DNA of 41,604 bases from the IMG/VR virus record IMGVR_UViG_3300050821_021707, positions 1 to 41,604 of that record. One strand, written 5' to 3'. Below the pieces are notes generated by a model. It was not told where the DNA came from and ran no database searches. It worked only from the letters and a program-made list of their open reading frames with translations. The position numbers were made by a program, and so were the translations under genes. Position 1 is the stretch's first letter. Each line of letters begins with the position of its first letter. This DNA is from a virus. Positions 1 to 9,102 of the stretch are shown here, piece after piece.

Positions 1-1218
1 ATGCGCTACGACTTCATCGTCTGGGACGACCTGGTGGACTTGCGAGTGCTGCGCACCATCGAAAGCCGCCAGACCCAGCAGGAGTGGTGGGACGACGTAG
101 CCGAGAAACGCCTCGAGCCGGCGGGACTCTTGGTCCTGCAGGGCCAGCGCATGGGCGCCGACGACCTGTACCGCTACGCCCTGGACAAGCGGGTCTTCCC
201 CGAGGGCGAGGATATCGACAGTAGCGAGGATAAGGGCCGCCCGGCCAAGTACCACCACGTGGTCTTCAAGGCCCACTACCTCGAGCGCTGTGAGGGCCAA
301 CACGAACTCGACGCCCCTTACTACCCCCAGGGCTGCCTCTTGGATCCGAGAAGGCTGCCTTGGCGGGAGTTGCGCTCGGAGATGGCCAACCCCCGCAACA
401 ACTTCGAGGTCATCTACCAGCAAGAGGACGTCGACCCGTCCAACGTCCTGGTGGACGCCATCTGGGTCACCGGCGGGCGCGACCCCCGCACCGGCGAGCA
501 CTTCCCCGGCTGCGTGGACCGGGAGAGAGGGATCGGCGAGTTGCCGCCCGGCCTGGCCGGCGATCTGCTGAGCGTGGCCACCGTCGACCCCTCGGCGGTC
601 AACTGGTGGTCCATCCAGTGGTGGGTCATCCGCTGCGTGGACGGCGTGCCCTACGAGCGCTATTTGCTGGACCACATCCGCCAGAAGATGGACGCCCCCA
701 CCTTTCTGGATTGGTCGGAGTCCACCCGGGCCTACACCGGAGTGGCCGAGGCCTGGCAGACCCGGGCCGCCGCCGCCGGGGTGCCCATCGGCTACTGGAT
801 CGTGGAAGCCAACGCCGCCCAGCGCTACATGCTGCAGTTCGAGCACATGCGGCGCTGGTTGGCCTTCCACCGGGTCTCACTCATTCCCCATCAAACCGCG
901 GCCAACAAGTCCGACGAGCAATACGGGGTGCAGACCATGGGCCCCATCTACCACCACGGCCTGGTCCGCCTGCCCTACCGGGCCGGCCCGGCCTACCTGG
1001 CCTCCCAGAAGTTGATTGATGAGGTCACCCATTGGCCGTCCTGGCGCACCGACGACTGCGTGATGGCCCAATGGTTCGTGGAGTGGCACCTGCCCCATCT
1101 GGTCCCCACCGGCAAACCGCTGCCCCGACAGCAACGGCCGTCCTGGCTGCGCCATTCCAACACCTGGGGCTGGCGCCGGGAGGAAAGGACCAAACGATTG
1201 GTGGCGGCCCGTGACTAG
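1..1218 (+). CDS. Terminase large subunit, 5' partial
   Basis: This is the ATP-driven DNA packaging motor and its headful or cos-cleaving nuclease. Only the C-terminal 405 residues are present. Residues 4-10 (DFIVWDD) look like the Walker B strand, and LLVLQGQR near 43-50 resembles the ATPase coupling motif, but no Walker A loop exists before them, so the true start should lie left of the window. The RNase H-like nuclease domain follows, with probable metal ligands D196 (VATVDPS), E269 (WIVEAN) and D351/D352 (TDDCVMAQ). The ATG at base 1 is probably an internal Met. The next gene overlaps its stop. The terminase assignment is firm; the packaging type cannot be read from it. Confidence 0.88.
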   Translation: MRYDFIVWDDLVDLRVLRTIESRQTQQEWWDDVAEKRLEPAGLLVLQGQRMGADDLYRYALDKRVFPEGEDIDSSEDKGRPAKYHHVVFKAHYLERCEGQHELDAPYYPQGCLLDPRRLPWRELRSEMANPRNNFEVIYQQEDVDPSNVLVDAIWVTGGRDPRTGEHFPGCVDRERGIGELPPGLAGDLLSVATVDPSAVNWWSIQWWVIRCVDGVPYERYLLDHIRQKMDAPTFLDWSESTRAYTGVAEAWQTRAAAAGVPIGYWIVEANAAQRYMLQFEHMRRWLAFHRVSLIPHQTAANKSDEQYGVQTMGPIYHHGLVRLPYRAGPAYLASQKLIDEVTHWPSWRTDDCVMAQWFVEWHLPHLVPTGKPLPRQQRPSWLRHSNTWGWRREERTKRLVAARD

Positions 1219-1405
1219 AGCCACCCGCCTGAACACCTACACCCCCCTCGACGCCCCCTGGGACACCCCCATGACCGACGACGACCAGACCGCCTTCGCC
1301 GAGAGCGCGGTGATCAGTGGCGCGGAGAGCGAAACCCAGATCCTGGCCCTCCTGGCCGACAACCCCCGCATCTTCGTCGACAACCAAAGGCTGGCTTCCA
1401 AATGA
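1211..1405 (+). CDS. Small hypothetical protein between terminase and portal
   Basis: A 64-residue acidic protein that I do not recognise. A GTG at 1211 overlaps the terminase stop by 8 bases; an ATG at 1271 would give 44 residues. Neither start has a clear ribosome binding site, so the longer, overlapping start is preferred. The C-terminal half (TQILALLADNPRIFVDN) looks helical. The stop overlaps the next ATG as ATGA, which suggests translational coupling in the packaging operon. Small genes here are often head or packaging accessories, but nothing in the sequence shows a function. Confidence 0.55.
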   Translation: MTRATRLNTYTPLDAPWDTPMTDDDQTAFAESAVISGAESETQILALLADNPRIFVDNQRLASK

Positions 1406-1806
1406 TCGTGTGGTCGGTCATCGCCGTGGGCGAGCGCATGTCGCGCGGTCGCGACCCCACCCAGCCCTTGACCGGCGGGCCGCTGTCCATCTTCACCCCC
1501 CAGGCCGTCAAGGTCACCAGCGAGGTCGAAGCGGTCGGGGTGTTCACCACCGCCGAGGCCGCCCAGTTCGCCGCCGGGCACCACATCGAGCACCACCCCG
1601 GCGACCGCATCAAGATCAAAGTGGTCACCCTCGACGACACCCGGGGGGCCAAGGCGGCCGAGGCGACCGTGCTGACCTGCTCCGACTGCGGGCGGCCCAC
1701 CGCCGGGGGTAATCGCTGTGGTCCCTGCCAGCAGGCCTTCTGGGCCGCCTGCCGGGAGAACGACCCCGAACTGTTGGAGGAACTGGCCCGGGTGAAAAGC
1801 CCATGA
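1402..1806 (+). CDS. Small protein with C-terminal zinc ribbon
   Basis: 134 residues. The N-terminal part is predicted alpha/beta (repeated V/I-rich strands such as RIKIKVVTL). The C-terminus carries two Cys pairs, CSDCGRPTAGGNRCGPC, the spacing of a zinc ribbon. It is joined by ATGA overlaps to the gene before and to the portal gene after (ATG at 1803). I do not recognise the family; a DNA- or protein-binding accessory of packaging or head assembly is only inferred from position. Confidence 0.6.
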   Translation: MIVWSVIAVGERMSRGRDPTQPLTGGPLSIFTPQAVKVTSEVEAVGVFTTAEAAQFAAGHHIEHHPGDRIKIKVVTLDDTRGAKAAEATVLTCSDCGRPTAGGNRCGPCQQAFWAACRENDPELLEELARVKSP

Positions 1807-3710
1807 CCACCCCGGCCGCCACCATCGTCGACTGGTACCGCCAGCGCCGGGCCAGCGCCGGCCCCTCCCGGCAGCGCATGGCCCAGCTGCGCGACATCTA
1901 TTACGGCGACGTCCAGGTCCCCCTGCCCGAGCTGGACCGCAACGAGGCCGCGGCGGTGGCCAACCTCATCGCCCAGGGCCTGGACCAGATGGCCATGCGG
2001 GTGGCCTCCACCCTGCCGTCGGTGCTCTACACCCCGACCAAGCCGGGGTCGGTGCGAGCCGAGGACTTCGCCCGCCGCCGGGCCCTGGCCACCTACTCCT
2101 GGTGGCAGCTGAACCGCTTCGATCGCCTGCAGCGCAAACGGGCCCGCTGGATCGTGGGCTACGCCGCCGCCCCGGTGGTTATGCGCCCCAACTTCAAAAA
2201 GCAGATCCCGGCCTGGCAGCCCGTCGACCCGCTCACCACCTTCCCGGCCCCCATGGACCCGGTGGACCTGATCCCGGCCGACTGCATCATGGCCTTCAAA
2301 CGGGCCCTGGCCTGGCTGGACCGCACCTACCCGACCCAGATCCGCCAGCTCAGCCTGGGCCAAAACCCCAGCCCCGACACCGAGATCGAACTGGTGGAGT
2401 ACGTCGACGACGAAGAGCACGTGCTCATCGCCATCGGCCAGGCCCCCGAGCAGCCCCACATGGTGTGGGGCAGCGTGCCCAAGGCCAGCGGCAAGCCCTT
2501 CGTGGAGTTGACCCGCTTCCCCAACCGGCTGGGCCGCTGCACCGTGGTCTACCCCACCCGGCCCTCCCTCGGCGAGCCCATCTCCCAGTTCGACGGCATG
2601 CCGGCCCTGTACAAAACCCAGGCCCGGGCCATGGCCCTGTGGCTGATCTCGGCCGAGCGGGCCATCTTCCCCGACACCTGGTTCATCAGCCGCCCCAACG
2701 AGACCGTCGACATCATCGAGGAGCCCGACGGCCGGGCCGGCATCGTGGGCCGGGTCAAAGGCGGCGACCTGCGCGAGGTCACCGCCGCCCCGAGCCCCCA
2801 GACCGGCCAGATCGTGGACCTGCTGGAACGCAACCAGCGCGTCACCGCCGGCATCTCCCCCGACTTCGGCGGCGAGGCCCCCACCAACGTCCGCACCGGC
2901 CGAGCCGGCGAGCAATTGCTCAGCGCCACCGTGGACTTCTGGGTGCAGGAAGCCCAGGAGACCCTGGCCCTGTCCTACCAGGAGGAGAACGCCCTCGGCA
3001 TCAAGATCATGCGGGAGTACTTCGGCTCCGAGCACAAGTTCTTCGTGGTCAACTTCGCCAAGGTCAAAGGCCAGGCCGACTACATCCCGCTCATCCACTT
3101 CGAGTCCGACACCAACGTGGTGTCCTTCCCCCACGCCGGGGCCGACGCCAACAGCCTGGCCATCGGGCTGGGCCAGCGCCTGGGGCTCGGAGAGATGTCC
3201 ATCCGCACCGCCCAGGACATGGACCCCTACATCGACGACTCCGAACGCGAGCACCGTCGCATCACCACCGAGTCCATGGAGAAGGCCATGCTCTCGGCCC
3301 TGGAGCAGGCCATCGCCGCCGGCCAGATCGGCCCCCTCGAGGTGGCCCGCATGGTGGAGCTGGTCAAAACCGGCCAGATGCAGATCTACGAGGCCTTCCA
3401 GAAGATCCACGACGAGATCCAGGCCCAGGCCCAGGCGGCGCAGCCGGGCCAGGGACCTGGGGCTCCGCCCGGTTTGCCGCCCGGCGGGGCCCCGGGGCCG
3501 GGTGGCCCGGCCCCTCCCGGGTTGGGGGGTCCGCCGCCCCCCGGAGGGCCCGGAGGAGGTGGGCCGCCCGGCCTGATGGCGCCCGGCGTGGCCGCCCAGC
3601 TGGGCCTGGGTCAGCAGAACCCGCCCGGCCAGACGCTGGCCGCCCCCACCCCGGGGGTGCAGCACATGGCTCAGCTGTTCTCCGCCCTGCGGCCTCGAAG
3701 GGTGAGCTGA
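1803..3710 (+). CDS. Portal protein
   Basis: 635 residues, a typical portal length. It is the dodecameric ring at the packaging vertex through which DNA enters and leaves. The N-terminus (residues 1-75) has the helical pattern seen before the portal stem, including RDIYYGDVQVPLP and LIAQGLDQMAMRVAS. The mid part, with GMPALYKTQARAMALW and a polar wing, resembles phage portals in arrangement. The last about 80 residues are a low-complexity Pro/Gly tail, unusual for a portal. Position directly after the terminase and two small genes supports the call. Identification rests on context and overall pattern more than on one diagnostic motif. Confidence 0.8.
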   Translation: MTTPAATIVDWYRQRRASAGPSRQRMAQLRDIYYGDVQVPLPELDRNEAAAVANLIAQGLDQMAMRVASTLPSVLYTPTKPGSVRAEDFARRRALATYSWWQLNRFDRLQRKRARWIVGYAAAPVVMRPNFKKQIPAWQPVDPLTTFPAPMDPVDLIPADCIMAFKRALAWLDRTYPTQIRQLSLGQNPSPDTEIELVEYVDDEEHVLIAIGQAPEQPHMVWGSVPKASGKPFVELTRFPNRLGRCTVVYPTRPSLGEPISQFDGMPALYKTQARAMALWLISAERAIFPDTWFISRPNETVDIIEEPDGRAGIVGRVKGGDLREVTAAPSPQTGQIVDLLERNQRVTAGISPDFGGEAPTNVRTGRAGEQLLSATVDFWVQEAQETLALSYQEENALGIKIMREYFGSEHKFFVVNFAKVKGQADYIPLIHFESDTNVVSFPHAGADANSLAIGLGQRLGLGEMSIRTAQDMDPYIDDSEREHRRITTESMEKAMLSALEQAIAAGQIGPLEVARMVELVKTGQMQIYEAFQKIHDEIQAQAQAAQPGQGPGAPPGLPPGGAPGPGGPAPPGLGGPPPPGGPGGGGPPGLMAPGVAAQLGLGQQNPPGQTLAAPTPGVQHMAQLFSALRPRRVS

Positions 3711-3711
3711 T

Positions 3712-4212
3712 ATGCCCCGGGTGCGCCAGGCGCCGGGGGGCATGCGGCCGGGCACCCCGGGCCAGCAATACCCCAACCGGACCGACCTGTCCTCCCAGCC
3801 CAGCCTGCCGGCCCGGGTGGCCACCGACCAGACCTACGGCAAGGCCCAGCAGCAGCTGCAGGCCCAGCGCACGGTGCCCATGGCCCCGCCGCCCAGCCTT
3901 ATCCCGCCACCCGGCGCTGGGCCGGCGGGGCCACCTCCGGCTCCCACCGCGCCGGGGCCGGCTATCGGCGGCCCGCCCCCGCCCCCCGGTCCCGGCGCCC
4001 TCGGCCCCGTCGACGCCTTCACCAACCGCCCGGGCGAGCCGGTCACCCACGGCGCCCCCATGGGCGTCGGCCCCGGCCCGGAGGCTTTGCCCACCATGGC
4101 GGTGGCCGCCCCCGGCCTGGGTCTCTCGGCGCTATTGACCCAGGTGGCCCAGGCCACCGGATCCTCGGCCGTTCAGCAACTGGCCAATCACGCCGTCGCC
4201 AACGGGCAGTAG
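3712..4212 (+). CDS. Proline-rich, low-complexity protein
   Basis: 166 residues rich in Pro, Gly and Ala, with several runs such as PPPPPGPG. The final about 35 residues (LSALLTQVAQATGSS) look helical. The start follows the portal stop after one base. Its composition resembles the portal's own Pro/Gly tail, so the two may be parts of one flexible region split between genes, but that is inference. It may be a virion linker or assembly factor; no family is recognised. Confidence 0.6.
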   Translation: MPRVRQAPGGMRPGTPGQQYPNRTDLSSQPSLPARVATDQTYGKAQQQLQAQRTVPMAPPPSLIPPPGAGPAGPPPAPTAPGPAIGGPPPPPGPGALGPVDAFTNRPGEPVTHGAPMGVGPGPEALPTMAVAAPGLGLSALLTQVAQATGSSAVQQLANHAVANGQ

Positions 4213-4215
4213 GCC

Positions 4216-7200
4216 GTGAGCGACCTCGGTCTCATGTTGGCGGCGGCCGCCGGGGCGGCCCCGGGCTCGAGCCCGGAGGTGGCCTCGGCCATCGCCTCCT
4301 CCGCGGCCAGCCCCGACGACGCCGCCATCGCCACCCAGGCCGTGGCCCACTACGTCAACTCGGCGGTGCAGGCCGGGCAGCTGTCGGCCCAGCCCCTGGG
4401 GGTGCAGCAACAGGCCTACGGCAGCGCCCCGGTCGGCATCCAGAACAGCCTGCAGGCGGCCGGCTACCAGCCTCCGCTGCAGGCCCCCCCGCCACCGGCG
4501 CCCGGCCATGAGGGGTTGTTCGGACGCCTGGTCCACGACGTGGTCTCCAACCCGGTGACCCGGCTGGTCTCCCGGGTGGCCACCGCCCCGGTCATCGGCG
4601 GCGCCCTGCACGCCATGGGCACGCCGCTGCGCTTCGAGCAGCACCTCGAGCGGACGGCCTACGACGTGGCCAACCAGGCCACCACCGGCGGCGAGGGGGG
4701 ATTCCTCGGCAACGCCCTGGCCGGGGCCATCCAGACCCTGCCCGGCGGGGTCGAAGCCGGCACCGCCATCGGCACCATCTCCAATCCCAGCCAGCTGGGC
4801 CCGACCTTCTCCAAGCTGATGAACGTGCCCGAATGGGCCCGGGCCTTCGACGAGACCAGCAACGGCACCAAGTTCATCCTGCCCCAGGTCACCCGGCAGG
4901 TCTCAGCCCAACTGGATCCCAACGACTACGCCCTGGCCTACAAGCTGGCCACCGGGGCCACCCCGGACCAGATCGTCAAGGCGGCCGCCCCCGCCGATCA
5001 GGCCGCCATCGCCCAGAAGCTGACCGACCCGGCCATCACCAAAGCCGTATCCCAACTCAACGCCGGCCACGTGTCGGTGGGGCGGATGCTGGTCGGCGAA
5101 CACTTCCTGGTCAACCACCCCGACGCCGGCAACGTCCTCTCCGGCGGCATCGACGGCCTGATGGACTGGTACTCCGACCCCACCCTGCTGGGCGGCAAGC
5201 TGGCCAAAGGGGCCCAGACGGCCCGGTTCCTGGTCCGCAACGCCGACGACGTCCGCCGCCTGGCCGCCGATAGCGGATCCACCGGCGTAGCGGTCCGCAA
5301 AAGCCTCGACGACATCGCCAGCAAACTGGCGGCCGGCGACCAGGTGGGGGTGATCAGAAACTACGGGGGCCTGGCCCCGGTCGTCGATGACATGGCCCAG
5401 CGGGGGCTGGACACCCCCGACAAGGTCCTCAACTATTTCGCCGACGACCTGGCCGGGACCATGGCCATCATCAAAGGCAACCCGGCGCACGTCATGGGCT
5501 TCGATGGCGGCGTCATGCCCCACCTGTCCCGGGTGGGCATGGCCAAGGTGGCGGTCAAGGAGCAGCTGACCAAAGCCATCAACTTCGCCGACGACGGCCC
5601 GGCCACCATCACCGGCCTCGGTCCCGACGACACCGTGGCCACCGGCGGGTCCGGACCGGTCACGGCCATCAAGATCGGGGCCCAAAACGCCGTCCGCCAG
5701 GCCGGCTACACCGCCGCCGCCACCGCCCGGCGGGCCCTGACGTTGGTCCACCCCGGCGACACCTTTGATTCCGGCGCCCCCGACGCGGTGGCCAAGTTCC
5801 GCAACATCGCCATGTACGGCCTGACCCCCCAGGCCGCCGACCGGCTGACCAACGCCTTCGCCGCCACCACCAACGTGGGCATGAAGAAGGCCATCTACTT
5901 CGGGATGATGAAGGAGCTGGCCGAACGGGAAGGGGCCGGGGGCGAAGCCTCCGAGATGTTCGACCAGTACATGCGCTCCTTTACCTCCCACGGCGAGGGC
6001 GAGAACGCCATGCGGCTGTACTCGCCCAACGGCGAAGACCTCTTCGACGTCGACGGCCAGCAAACCCACGCCGGCATCCTCGAGGGCGAAGCCAACGAGC
6101 GCTGGGCCGTGCCCGACTTTCGCACCTACTACCTCAACTCCAAGAAGGTCGGTTTGCTGCGCCGGGTCACCGGCCCCATCAACGCTGACTTCCTGGGCCG
6201 GTTCATGGACCCCTGGCGGGCCCTGACCCTGGCCCGGGTGGGCTTTGCGCTCCGGGCCGGCGGCGAGGAGGCGGTTCGCTTCGGGCTGTCCGACGGCTTT
6301 CGCAACTGGATCAGCGCCCGGGTGGCGGGCTCGGGCGCCTCCGCCGCCGACCGGCTGGCCCAAATAGCCGAGCGCAGCCCCGAAGAGGTGGCTGATGCGG
6401 CCAAGACCGACGCCGACAAAGCCGCCTTCGAGCAGGTGGCCGGCAGCCTGCCTACCGGGGTGTTGGCCACCTTGAAGACCCCCAAGGACGTGGTGGTGGC
6501 GCATATGCGCCAGGTAGTGTCGAACTCGCTGGCCAAGGTGACCAACCGGCTGTCCGACAACGACTACGGCTACGGCCTGTCCAAACTCTACGACCACGAC
6601 GTGCTCGGCTCCGAGGCCTTCGCCAAACACATCTCGGCCTCCGAGCGCGGCTACGAGGTCGGCGGCCGCCCGGTCCAGAAGGTGCTGAGGGAAGGCAAGC
6701 TCCTAAACGCCGAGCTGTCCGACACCGGCAACTGGCGGCAGATGAAGGTGGGCGACCCCCACTATCTGATGGCCTACAAACGCCAGCTGGACAGCCTGGC
6801 CAACAGCGCCTGGGCCCGCACCTCCATGACGTTGCGCGACGCCGATCCCATCGTCCGGCAGAACCAGGTGGCCGACCTGATCCAGCGCTACCCCAAGCTG
6901 TGGCAACGCTTCGTGCGCTCCCAGGGCACGCGCGACGGCAGCCTGATCGCCACCGGCGAGACCACCGAACGCGACGCCGCCATGGATCACGCCCAGGCCG
7001 TCAACGAACTGGTCGACGCCCACCTGTACTCGCCCAACGGGGACGAGATCCAAGGCCTGGCCGACCATCTGCTCGAGAACCGCAAAGCCCCGTCGGTGGA
7101 GGCGCTGGGCGAGATCGACCCCGACCTGCGGCCCGAGCACGTCAAAGGCCCGGAGCAGATCCCGGTGCTGACCGCCAACGGCGGCCTGTTGACCCAGATG

Positions 7201-9102
7201 GCCAACCGGGTCTTCGAAAAGGCCATCGGCCCCATGATGGACTGGATTTCCCGCCAGCCCATGTTCATCCACAACTACACCGCCTCCCGGGCCGCTCTCG
7301 AGGGGCCGGGCGGGCTGGCCGAACGCTGGACCCAGGCCGGATTCCACCCCGACACCATCGAGCAGATGGTGCACGACAACGCCATGGACCGGGCCATGAG
7401 CCTGACCACCCCGTTCATCCACGACCCGGAACTCAAATCCCAGTTCTCCACCCTGACCCGCAACCTCATGCCCTTCTGGTTCGCTCAGGAGCAGTTCTAC
7501 AAACGCTGGGCCCGCACCGCGGTGGTGGCGCCCTGGGCCTTCCGTAAGGCGCAGCTCATCAACTCCGGCCTGCAGCACACCGGGGTGTTGCACACCGATC
7601 CCCAGACCGGCCAGGAGTACTTCGTCTACCCGGCCTCGGGGGCGGCGCTCGACGTGCTGACCCACGCCGCGGCGGTGACCGGCATGAAAGCCACCTTGCC
7701 CATCCCGGGGGCGCTGACCGGCCAGGTCAATCAGATCAACCCGGGCCTGGAGCGGGTCGGGCTGCCTAACTTCGGGCCGTTCGTCACCGCCCCGCTCAAT
7801 CAGATCAAAAGCATGGACCCGGCCCTGACCAGCCTGATCGACAAGATCGAGGGCTCTCAGTCGGCCTCGGCCGGCACCCTCAAGCCGTTCGTGCCCACCA
7901 CCCTGCAGCGCCTGATGACCGTGGTCGACCCCTCTTCGACGTTCGGTTCGGGCCAGTACGCCTCGGCCCAGATGCAGGCCTTGCAGCAGCTGGAGGCCAC
8001 CGGGCACGGCATCGGCGAAGCCCCGGTCAACTACCTGGGCCAGACCACCACCACCGGCCAGCCGGCCGGGCTGCCCGGCAAACCCGGCGACTACGTGACC
8101 GACCAGGGCGGCACCGACTGGGTCATGCAGGGCGACGGCACCTGGCGCCAGAACAACGCCCAGGCCCTGCAGACGGAAATGAACCGGGTCAAAAACTGGA
8201 CCCGCAACCTGCTGCTCCTGCGATTGGTGGTCGGCTTCGGGGCCCCGGCCTCGCCCGAAACCCAGTTCGACGCCAACCATCTCCACGACGACCTGCAAAA
8301 GAACCTGCGTCAGCTGCCCTTCAACGAAGCCCTGAACGCCTTCATCGCCCAGCACCCCGACGCCACCCCCTACACCGTCTTCCAGACCAAAACCGCCGGC
8401 AACACCGTGCCGCCGGCCACCGCCGGGGCCATGAACTTCATGGACGCCAACAAAGGCTTCATGGACGCCCACAAGATGGCCGGCAGCTTCTTCCTGCCCC
8501 AGCCCGACACCTCCGGGGATTTCAACCTGGCCGCCTACCAGGAGCAGCTGCACGAAGGCATGCGGATCAAAAAGACCCCGCAGGAGTTCGCCGACGACGT
8601 CATCTACGCCATGTCGGCCAAAACCTTCTTCGACCAGGACGACCTCTACCACCAGATGATCGCCGGCATGCCCAGCAACAGCGCCCAGCGCCAAACCCTG
8701 GACCAGCAGTGGTCGGCCTGGTCCAACCAGTTCCTGGCCGTCAACCCCATCTTCGCCGACCAGATGTCCTCGAGCACCGGGTCCACCACCCGGGCCCAGG
8801 TCATGCACGACGTGGCCGCGGCGCTGTCGGATCCCCGCCTGCCCGCGGGTCCGACCACCGACGACGTCCGCACCCTCTACGGGCAGTGGCAGCTGTGGCA
8901 GAACATGATCGCCACCACCGCCGGCACCAACGCCCCGCACCTGTCGTCGGCCACCAAAGCCGCCGTCAACCTGCAGTTCGCCCAATGGGCGGACGGCTTC
9001 GCCAAAGACCACCCCGACGTCCAGGCCCTCTACAACAAGGCCATCCGGCCCGGGTTCACTCCCACCATCCAGAGTCAGCTAGCCGGGGAGGCGACGACGT
9101 AA
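4216..9102 (+). CDS. Giant virion (internal/ejection) protein
   Basis: 1628 residues from a GTG three bases after the previous stop; the largest gene here. It is Ala-rich and largely helical, without a recognised enzyme motif. A recurrent-looking segment GGIDGLMDWYSDPTLLGG lies near residues 310-327. The segment LMPFWFAQEQFYKRWAR is near 1090, a short hydrophobic stretch (NLLLLRLVVGFGAP) near 1330, and the last 250 residues are strongly helical. Size would suit a tape measure, but no tail-tube or chaperone genes flank it, and it sits between portal and scaffold beside peptidoglycan hydrolases. An internal protein ejected with DNA, as the gp15/gp16-type proteins of podoviruses are, is the best inference. 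Function is unproven. Confidence 0.7.
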   Translation: MSDLGLMLAAAAGAAPGSSPEVASAIASSAASPDDAAIATQAVAHYVNSAVQAGQLSAQPLGVQQQAYGSAPVGIQNSLQAAGYQPPLQAPPPPAPGHEGLFGRLVHDVVSNPVTRLVSRVATAPVIGGALHAMGTPLRFEQHLERTAYDVANQATTGGEGGFLGNALAGAIQTLPGGVEAGTAIGTISNPSQLGPTFSKLMNVPEWARAFDETSNGTKFILPQVTRQVSAQLDPNDYALAYKLATGATPDQIVKAAAPADQAAIAQKLTDPAITKAVSQLNAGHVSVGRMLVGEHFLVNHPDAGNVLSGGIDGLMDWYSDPTLLGGKLAKGAQTARFLVRNADDVRRLAADSGSTGVAVRKSLDDIASKLAAGDQVGVIRNYGGLAPVVDDMAQRGLDTPDKVLNYFADDLAGTMAIIKGNPAHVMGFDGGVMPHLSRVGMAKVAVKEQLTKAINFADDGPATITGLGPDDTVATGGSGPVTAIKIGAQNAVRQAGYTAAATARRALTLVHPGDTFDSGAPDAVAKFRNIAMYGLTPQAADRLTNAFAATTNVGMKKAIYFGMMKELAEREGAGGEASEMFDQYMRSFTSHGEGENAMRLYSPNGEDLFDVDGQQTHAGILEGEANERWAVPDFRTYYLNSKKVGLLRRVTGPINADFLGRFMDPWRALTLARVGFALRAGGEEAVRFGLSDGFRNWISARVAGSGASAADRLAQIAERSPEEVADAAKTDADKAAFEQVAGSLPTGVLATLKTPKDVVVAHMRQVVSNSLAKVTNRLSDNDYGYGLSKLYDHDVLGSEAFAKHISASERGYEVGGRPVQKVLREGKLLNAELSDTGNWRQMKVGDPHYLMAYKRQLDSLANSAWARTSMTLRDADPIVRQNQVADLIQRYPKLWQRFVRSQGTRDGSLIATGETTERDAAMDHAQAVNELVDAHLYSPNGDEIQGLADHLLENRKAPSVEALGEIDPDLRPEHVKGPEQIPVLTANGGLLTQMANRVFEKAIGPMMDWISRQPMFIHNYTASRAALEGPGGLAERWTQAGFHPDTIEQMVHDNAMDRAMSLTTPFIHDPELKSQFSTLTRNLMPFWFAQEQFYKRWARTAVVAPWAFRKAQLINSGLQHTGVLHTDPQTGQEYFVYPASGAALDVLTHAAAVTGMKATLPIPGALTGQVNQINPGLERVGLPNFGPFVTAPLNQIKSMDPALTSLIDKIEGSQSASAGTLKPFVPTTLQRLMTVVDPSSTFGSGQYASAQMQALQQLEATGHGIGEAPVNYLGQTTTTGQPAGLPGKPGDYVTDQGGTDWVMQGDGTWRQNNAQALQTEMNRVKNWTRNLLLLRLVVGFGAPASPETQFDANHLHDDLQKNLRQLPFNEALNAFIAQHPDATPYTVFQTKTAGNTVPPATAGAMNFMDANKGFMDAHKMAGSFFLPQPDTSGDFNLAAYQEQLHEGMRIKKTPQEFADDVIYAMSAKTFFDQDDLYHQMIAGMPSNSAQRQTLDQQWSAWSNQFLAVNPIFADQMSSSTGSTTRAQVMHDVAAALSDPRLPAGPTTDDVRTLYGQWQLWQNMIATTAGTNAPHLSSATKAAVNLQFAQWADGFAKDHPDVQALYNKAIRPGFTPTIQSQLAGEATT

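Noticed and set aside
1314-9012. Very long open frames on the minus strand opposite portal and the giant virion gene (836, 575 and 769 codons) and a 678-codon frame in another plus frame
   Set aside because: Their products are Gly/Arg/Pro/His-rich low-complexity sequence typical of shadow frames in GC-rich DNA. They have no domains and run through several well-supported genes.
4216-9102. Virion RNA polymerase, as packaged by N4-type phages with gp56-like capsids
   Set aside because: I found no T7/N4 polymerase motifs such as the catalytic Asp pairs or the conserved Lys/Tyr helix. KKAIYFGMMKELAE is only a superficial resemblance, and the protein is much shorter than N4 vRNAP.
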